The translations under genes and the position numbers were made by a program. Source: Anaerolineae bacterium (lineage in GTDB: Bacteria; Chloroflexota; Anaerolineae; CG2-30-64-16). From it: 8,644 nt of DNA. The notes beneath the pieces were generated by a model. It was not told where the DNA came from and searched no databases. It worked only from the letters and a program-made list of their open reading frames with translations. The DNA is taken from assembly GCA_025454565.1 (NCBI GenBank), contig JALOOE010000305.1:1-8644 (forward strand). The letters are read 5' to 3'. Shown here in pieces: positions 6,057 to 8,644 of the stretch (positions are counted from its first letter, which is position 1; every line of letters starts with the position of its first letter).

Positions 6057-7280
6057 ATGTTGCCTCATCTTGCTGCCCGGATTTTTGGGACCCCGCTGCT
6101 CGTCCAGCGCGCCAAACTCGATGTCATCCTGGCCGTGCTGGGCGAGCGACTGAACATCCTGCCGCCGGCGACGGAACTGGCAGCACCCCTCGCGCGGACA
6201 CCCGCGTCGGGCGTACCCGGTATCGCCGTCATCGCCGTGCACGGCACTCTCGTCAAACGCACGGCCGGGCTCGACGCCGCATCCGGTCTGACGAGTTACG
6301 CCGACCTTGGCGTGACGCTCGAATCCGCGCTGGCGGATCCCCAGGTCGCCGGCATCCTGCTCGATATCGATTCACCGGGCGGCGAGGCCTCGGGAAGCTT
6401 CGAGTTGGCGCGACGGGTGCGCGAGGGGGCTGCGGTGAAGCCGATCTGGGCGCTCGCCAACGATTCGGCCTTCTCGGCGGCCTATGCGATTGCCGCGGCA
6501 GCCGACCGGGTGATCATTTCGGAAACGGGCGGGGTCGGATCGATTGGCGTCATCGCCTTGCACATTGACCAGTCGATCAAGGATGCCCACGACGGGTACC
6601 GCTACACGGCGGTGACGGCCGGCAGCCACAAGAACGATTTCTCGCCGCATGAGCCGCTCTCGGACACCGCCAAGGCCGAATTGCAGGCCGAGGTCGATCG
6701 ACTCTACGGGCTCTTCGTCGACCACGTTGCCGGCATGCGTCGGTGCACGGCGGAGCAGGTGCGGTTGACCGAAGCCGGCTTGTTCTTTGGCGCCAACGCC
6801 GTGGCGGCGGGGCTGGCCGATGCACTCGGGTCCTTCGAATCGGTCCTGTCGGATTTCTCGCTTTACCTTAACTCCCGAGGCCGCCCGGCGCCCCTGGCTC
6901 GGGCAGTGTCTCGTTCGGGGGCAGCCCATTCCTTGAAGGAGGAAGCCATGCAACAAAACGAAAACCCCCTCGCCGAGATGATCGGTGTCGATGCGGCCGC
7001 GCTCTTGGTGGACGAAGCGCGTCGCGCGGTCACCTTGTCCGCGCAAGCGGTGGCCGAGTTGTGTCTGATCGCGGGCGTGCCGGAGAAGGCCGCGGGTTTC
7101 ATCGCCGCCGGAAAGACCGAGGCACAGGTGCGGCGGACATTGATCGAGGCGCGTGCGGCCCATTCAGACGCGCTGTCGATCCAGTCGACGATCACGCCGG
7201 CGGCGGGCACCCAGGAGATGGCGACGCCCGAGAATTCGCCGATCGTGCGTGCCATCAAGAAACTTATTGCCAAGGAGTAA
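6057..7280 (+). CDS. Head maturation protease, S49 family, fused in frame to scaffold domain (lambda C-like)
   Basis: 407 residues; lambda C has about 439. The N-terminal two thirds is an SppA/S49-type serine protease: VIAVHGTLVKR strand, DIDSPGG (103-109, oxyanion region), nucleophile candidate Ser140 in AFSAAYAIAAAADRV, GGVGSIGV, and general base candidate Lys192 in AGSHKNDFSP. The 52-residue Ser-Lys spacing fits a Ser/Lys dyad. After a linker (about 270-297) the remaining 110 residues form an Ala-rich helical scaffold-like domain ending in IKKLIAKE. In lambda the full-length product enters the prohead, cleaves scaffold and portal, and is lost during maturation. ATG 6057 is chosen because it lies 3 bases after the portal stop; ATG 6053 overlaps that stop but opens an unrelated frame without family resemblance. 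Confidence 0.93.
   Translation: MLPHLAARIFGTPLLVQRAKLDVILAVLGERLNILPPATELAAPLARTPASGVPGIAVIAVHGTLVKRTAGLDAASGLTSYADLGVTLESALADPQVAGILLDIDSPGGEASGSFELARRVREGAAVKPIWALANDSAFSAAYAIAAAADRVIISETGGVGSIGVIALHIDQSIKDAHDGYRYTAVTAGSHKNDFSPHEPLSDTAKAELQAEVDRLYGLFVDHVAGMRRCTAEQVRLTEAGLFFGANAVAAGLADALGSFESVLSDFSLYLNSRGRPAPLARAVSRSGAAHSLKEEAMQQNENPLAEMIGVDAAALLVDEARRAVTLSAQAVAELCLIAGVPEKAAGFIAAGKTEAQVRRTLIEARAAHSDALSIQSTITPAAGTQEMATPENSPIVRAIKKLIAKE
6935..6942 (+). promoter_or_regulatory. Internal Shine-Dalgarno for nested scaffold protein
   Basis: GAAGGAGG, close to a perfect anti-Shine-Dalgarno match, sits 5 bases before the in-frame ATG at 6948 in the middle of the protease gene. Such a site inside a gene supports independent internal initiation. 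Confidence 0.8.
6948..7280 (+). CDS. Head scaffold protein, Nu3-like, nested in frame in the protease gene
   Basis: 110 residues starting at an internal ATG (codon 298 of the protease gene) behind a strong Shine-Dalgarno. The product starts MQQNENPLAEMIGVDAAALL and is Ala/Glu/Arg-rich, likely largely helical, with no cysteine-rich or catalytic motif. Lambda expresses scaffold Nu3 from an in-frame start within C in the same way, so the free scaffold greatly outnumbers the protease fusion. The protein should guide capsid protein assembly and then be degraded by the protease. Length is near that of lambda Nu3 (about 130). Evidence is the ribosome binding site, position and composition; sequence similarity of scaffolds is generally weak. 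The stop is 3 bases before the decoration gene. Confidence 0.8.
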   Translation: MQQNENPLAEMIGVDAAALLVDEARRAVTLSAQAVAELCLIAGVPEKAAGFIAAGKTEAQVRRTLIEARAAHSDALSIQSTITPAAGTQEMATPENSPIVRAIKKLIAKE

Positions 7281-7283
7281 GCC

Positions 7284-7661
7284 ATGCCTTTCATCACCGA
7301 ACGCCCCAATCTTGGCGACCTCTTGAAGTACGAGGCGCCGAATCTCTATTCCCGCGAGGCGGTGACGATTGCCGCCGGGCAGAACCTCCTGCTGGGGACC
7401 GTGCTCGGCCGGAACGCCGGCGACGGCAAACTGCACGCCCTGGATCCCGCCGCCACGGATGGCACCGAGATCGCCATCGGCGTCCTCGCGACCGAAACCG
7501 ATGCGACGCTGATTGACCGCGAGGATGCCATCCTGATCGCGCGCCACGCCATTGTGGCTCGCCACGCCCTGAATTGGCCGAGTGGCATTTCCGTGCCGCA
7601 GCAGACCGAGGCCGAAGGGCAACTCGCTCTGCTGGGCATCCTGGTTCGCCAGTCGGCGTGA
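7284..7661 (+). CDS. Head decoration protein, lambda gpD family
   Basis: 125 residues, a little longer than lambda gpD (110). The start ATG 7284 is 3 bases after the scaffold stop, with the ribosome binding site AAGGAG at 7272-7277 inside the last scaffold codons. The order of features fits gpD: an extended N-terminus (ITERPNLGDLLKYE), a beta-rich middle with the GTVLGR turn, and a segment IAIGVLATETDAT typical of gpD-like proteins. The C-terminal part reads LIARHAIVARHALNWPSG and ends in a short beta-rich tail. The protein trimerises on the expanded capsid and stabilises it against internal DNA pressure. Position between scaffold and major capsid gene matches lambda. Confidence 0.9.
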   Translation: MPFITERPNLGDLLKYEAPNLYSREAVTIAAGQNLLLGTVLGRNAGDGKLHALDPAATDGTEIAIGVLATETDATLIDREDAILIARHAIVARHALNWPSGISVPQQTEAEGQLALLGILVRQSA

Positions 7662-7703
7662 TCGGCCGCTGATCCGCCCTGGCTTCTGCCTATTCCCTCT
7701 GAC

Positions 7704-7726
7704 AACCCGCCGTCTGGCGGGTTTTT
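7704..7726 (+). terminator. Rho-independent terminator between decoration and capsid genes
   Basis: A perfect 8-bp stem AACCCGCC / GGCGGGTT (7704-7711 and 7716-7723) with a GTCT loop runs into five consecutive T (7722-7726). It stands 42 bases after the decoration stop and 20 bases before the capsid start. Since no convincing promoter lies between it and the capsid gene, readthrough must feed the capsid gene, so it probably tunes mRNA levels or protects the 3' end of the upstream message. Confidence 0.8.
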
Positions 7727-7734
7727 GACTTTCT

Positions 7735-7738
7735 GGAG
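7735..7738 (+). promoter_or_regulatory. Ribosome binding site of the capsid gene
   Basis: GGAG stands 7 bases before ATG 7746 and supports that start; the terminator just upstream leaves no room for a coupled start. Confidence 0.6.
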
Positions 7739-7745
7739 ATCTGTC

Positions 7746-8644
7746 ATGCAAAACCCTTTCGACAACCCCGGCTTCGCCATGGCCAGCCTGACGGCGGCCA
7801 TCAACCTCATTCCCAACCGCTATGGGCGCCTGGAGCAGTTGGGGTTGTTTCCGGCGCGGCCGGTGCGCACGCGGCAAGTGATCATCGAAGAGCGTAACGG
7901 CACGCTCAATCTGCTGCCGACGCAGCCCTTGGGTGGGCCGTCGACGTTGAATGCGCGCGACAAGCGCAAATTGCGCTCCTTCGTCGTCCCGCACGTGCCG
8001 CTGGACGACGTCGTTTTGCCCGAAGAAGTGCAAGGGGTGCGTGCGTTCGGGTCGGAAACCGAGTCGGAGTCGATTGCCGGCGTCCTGGCGCAGCATCTGC
8101 AGAGTATGCGCAACAAGCATGCGATCACGCTGGAGCATTTGCGCATGGGCGCGCTCAAGGGTGTGATTCTCGATGCCGATGGCTCGGTGCTGCACAACCT
8201 CTACAGCGACTTCGAGATCGGGCCGAAGAGCATCAATTTCGCGTTGGCCACGGAGACGACCAATGTGCGCAACAAGTGCGTCGAGGTCAGTGCCCATATC
8301 GAGGCGAATCTGCGCGGTGAATTCATGACCGGCGTGCGCTGTCTGTGTTCGCCGGAGTTCTTCGAGAAGCTCGTCGGCCACAGCAAGGTCGAGAAGGCCT
8401 ACGAGAACTACGCGCAAGGCGCCATGCTGCGCGACGATGTGCGTACCGGCTTTGCCTTTGGCGGCATCATCTTCGAAGAGTATCGCGGCCAGGCGAGCAC
8501 CCTCGACGGGAACGTGATGCGCTTTATTGCGGCCGGCGAGGCGCATGCCTTTCCGCTTGGCACGATCGACACCTTCAGCACCTACTTTGCCCCGGCCGAC
8601 TTCAACGAGACGGTCAATACCCTCGGGCAATCCCTGTATGCGAA
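7746..8644 (+). CDS. Major capsid protein, lambda gpE family (3' partial)
   Basis: 299 complete codons are visible before the window ends; lambda gpE has 341, so roughly 40 residues are missing. The gene starts MQNPFDNPGFAMASLTAAIN and continues with NRYGRLEQLGLFP, both typical of gpE N-terminal arms. Further family-like segments are VIIEERNGTLNLLPT, the FVVPHVPLDD motif, LRMGALKGVILDADG (132-146) followed by LYSDFEIG, the CSPEFFEKLVGH segment and FEEYRG. The protein forms the HK97-fold shell around the scaffold. No break is seen in the visible part. The long open frame on the opposite strand here is a coding shadow of GC-rich sequence. Confidence 0.95.
   Translation, partial: MQNPFDNPGFAMASLTAAINLIPNRYGRLEQLGLFPARPVRTRQVIIEERNGTLNLLPTQPLGGPSTLNARDKRKLRSFVVPHVPLDDVVLPEEVQGVRAFGSETESESIAGVLAQHLQSMRNKHAITLEHLRMGALKGVILDADGSVLHNLYSDFEIGPKSINFALATETTNVRNKCVEVSAHIEANLRGEFMTGVRCLCSPEFFEKLVGHSKVEKAYENYAQGAMLRDDVRTGFAFGGIIFEEYRGQASTLDGNVMRFIAAGEAHAFPLGTIDTFSTYFAPADFNETVNTLGQSLYA

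Noticed and set aside
4497..6242. 581-residue open frame on the minus strand opposite the portal gene
   Set aside because: Composition is that of an antisense shadow and the plus strand carries a clear portal protein.
6053..6568. 171-residue frame starting in an ATG that overlaps the portal stop
   Set aside because: Despite the attractive overlap, the product is Arg/Gly-rich noise; the S49 protease in the next frame (ATG 6057) has catalytic motifs.
7725..7730. TTGACT as a -35 box for a capsid promoter
   Set aside because: It overlaps the T-run of the terminator and no -10-like hexamer occurs at a suitable distance before or in the capsid start.
7164..8630. 488-residue open frame on the minus strand opposite decoration and capsid genes
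   Set aside because: It spans two real genes, their terminator and the intergenic gap; no family resemblance.

Overview
The window holds the DNA-packaging and head-assembly module of a lambda-type tailed phage, most likely a prophage in a GC-rich proteobacterium. A beta- or gammaproteobacterial host is a guess from gene order, GC content and protein flavour; no bacterial marker gene is present. Every supported gene reads left to right, and the order matches the left arm of lambda: small terminase (Nu1-like, 5' end outside the window), large terminase (gpA-like), a broken gpW, portal (gpB-like), S49 head protease with a nested scaffold (C/Nu3-like), head decoration protein (gpD-like) and major capsid protein (gpE-like, 3' end outside the window). 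The strong long-range signals are all virion assembly; no integrase, repressor, RNA gene, CRISPR array, IS element or att site was seen.

Left part (1-3464): the small terminase ends in a TGATG overlap with the large terminase. The large terminase is interrupted by a 358-residue LAGLIDADG intein (2172-3245). The intein sits directly behind the Asp that I assign as the third metal ligand of the packaging nuclease. It has Cys1, a TxxH block B, two homing-endonuclease motifs, a terminal Asn and Cys+1, but Gly replaces the usual penultimate His. Removing it restores a packaging ATPase/nuclease of about 656 residues. A terminator-like hairpin lies inside the last codons of this gene.

Middle part (3488-4569): two short genes that lambda lacks here look like fibre proteins. 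One is a stalk-like repeat protein, the other a beta-rich domain resembling phage fibre tips. They share an N-terminal sequence motif, so they may form a two-part appendage or decoration. The head-tail joining gene gpW follows; it has lost about a dozen codons in the middle and changes frame, so it looks like a pseudogene, which would argue for a defective prophage or a sequence error.

Right part (4569-8644): portal, protease/scaffold and decoration protein are tightly packed and probably translationally coupled. A strong Shine-Dalgarno inside the protease gene marks a separate scaffold product in the same frame. A textbook Rho-independent terminator separates the decoration gene from the capsid gene. 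There is no gene-free stretch above 300 bases; the largest gap is 84 bases (7662-7745) and holds that terminator and the capsid ribosome binding site.
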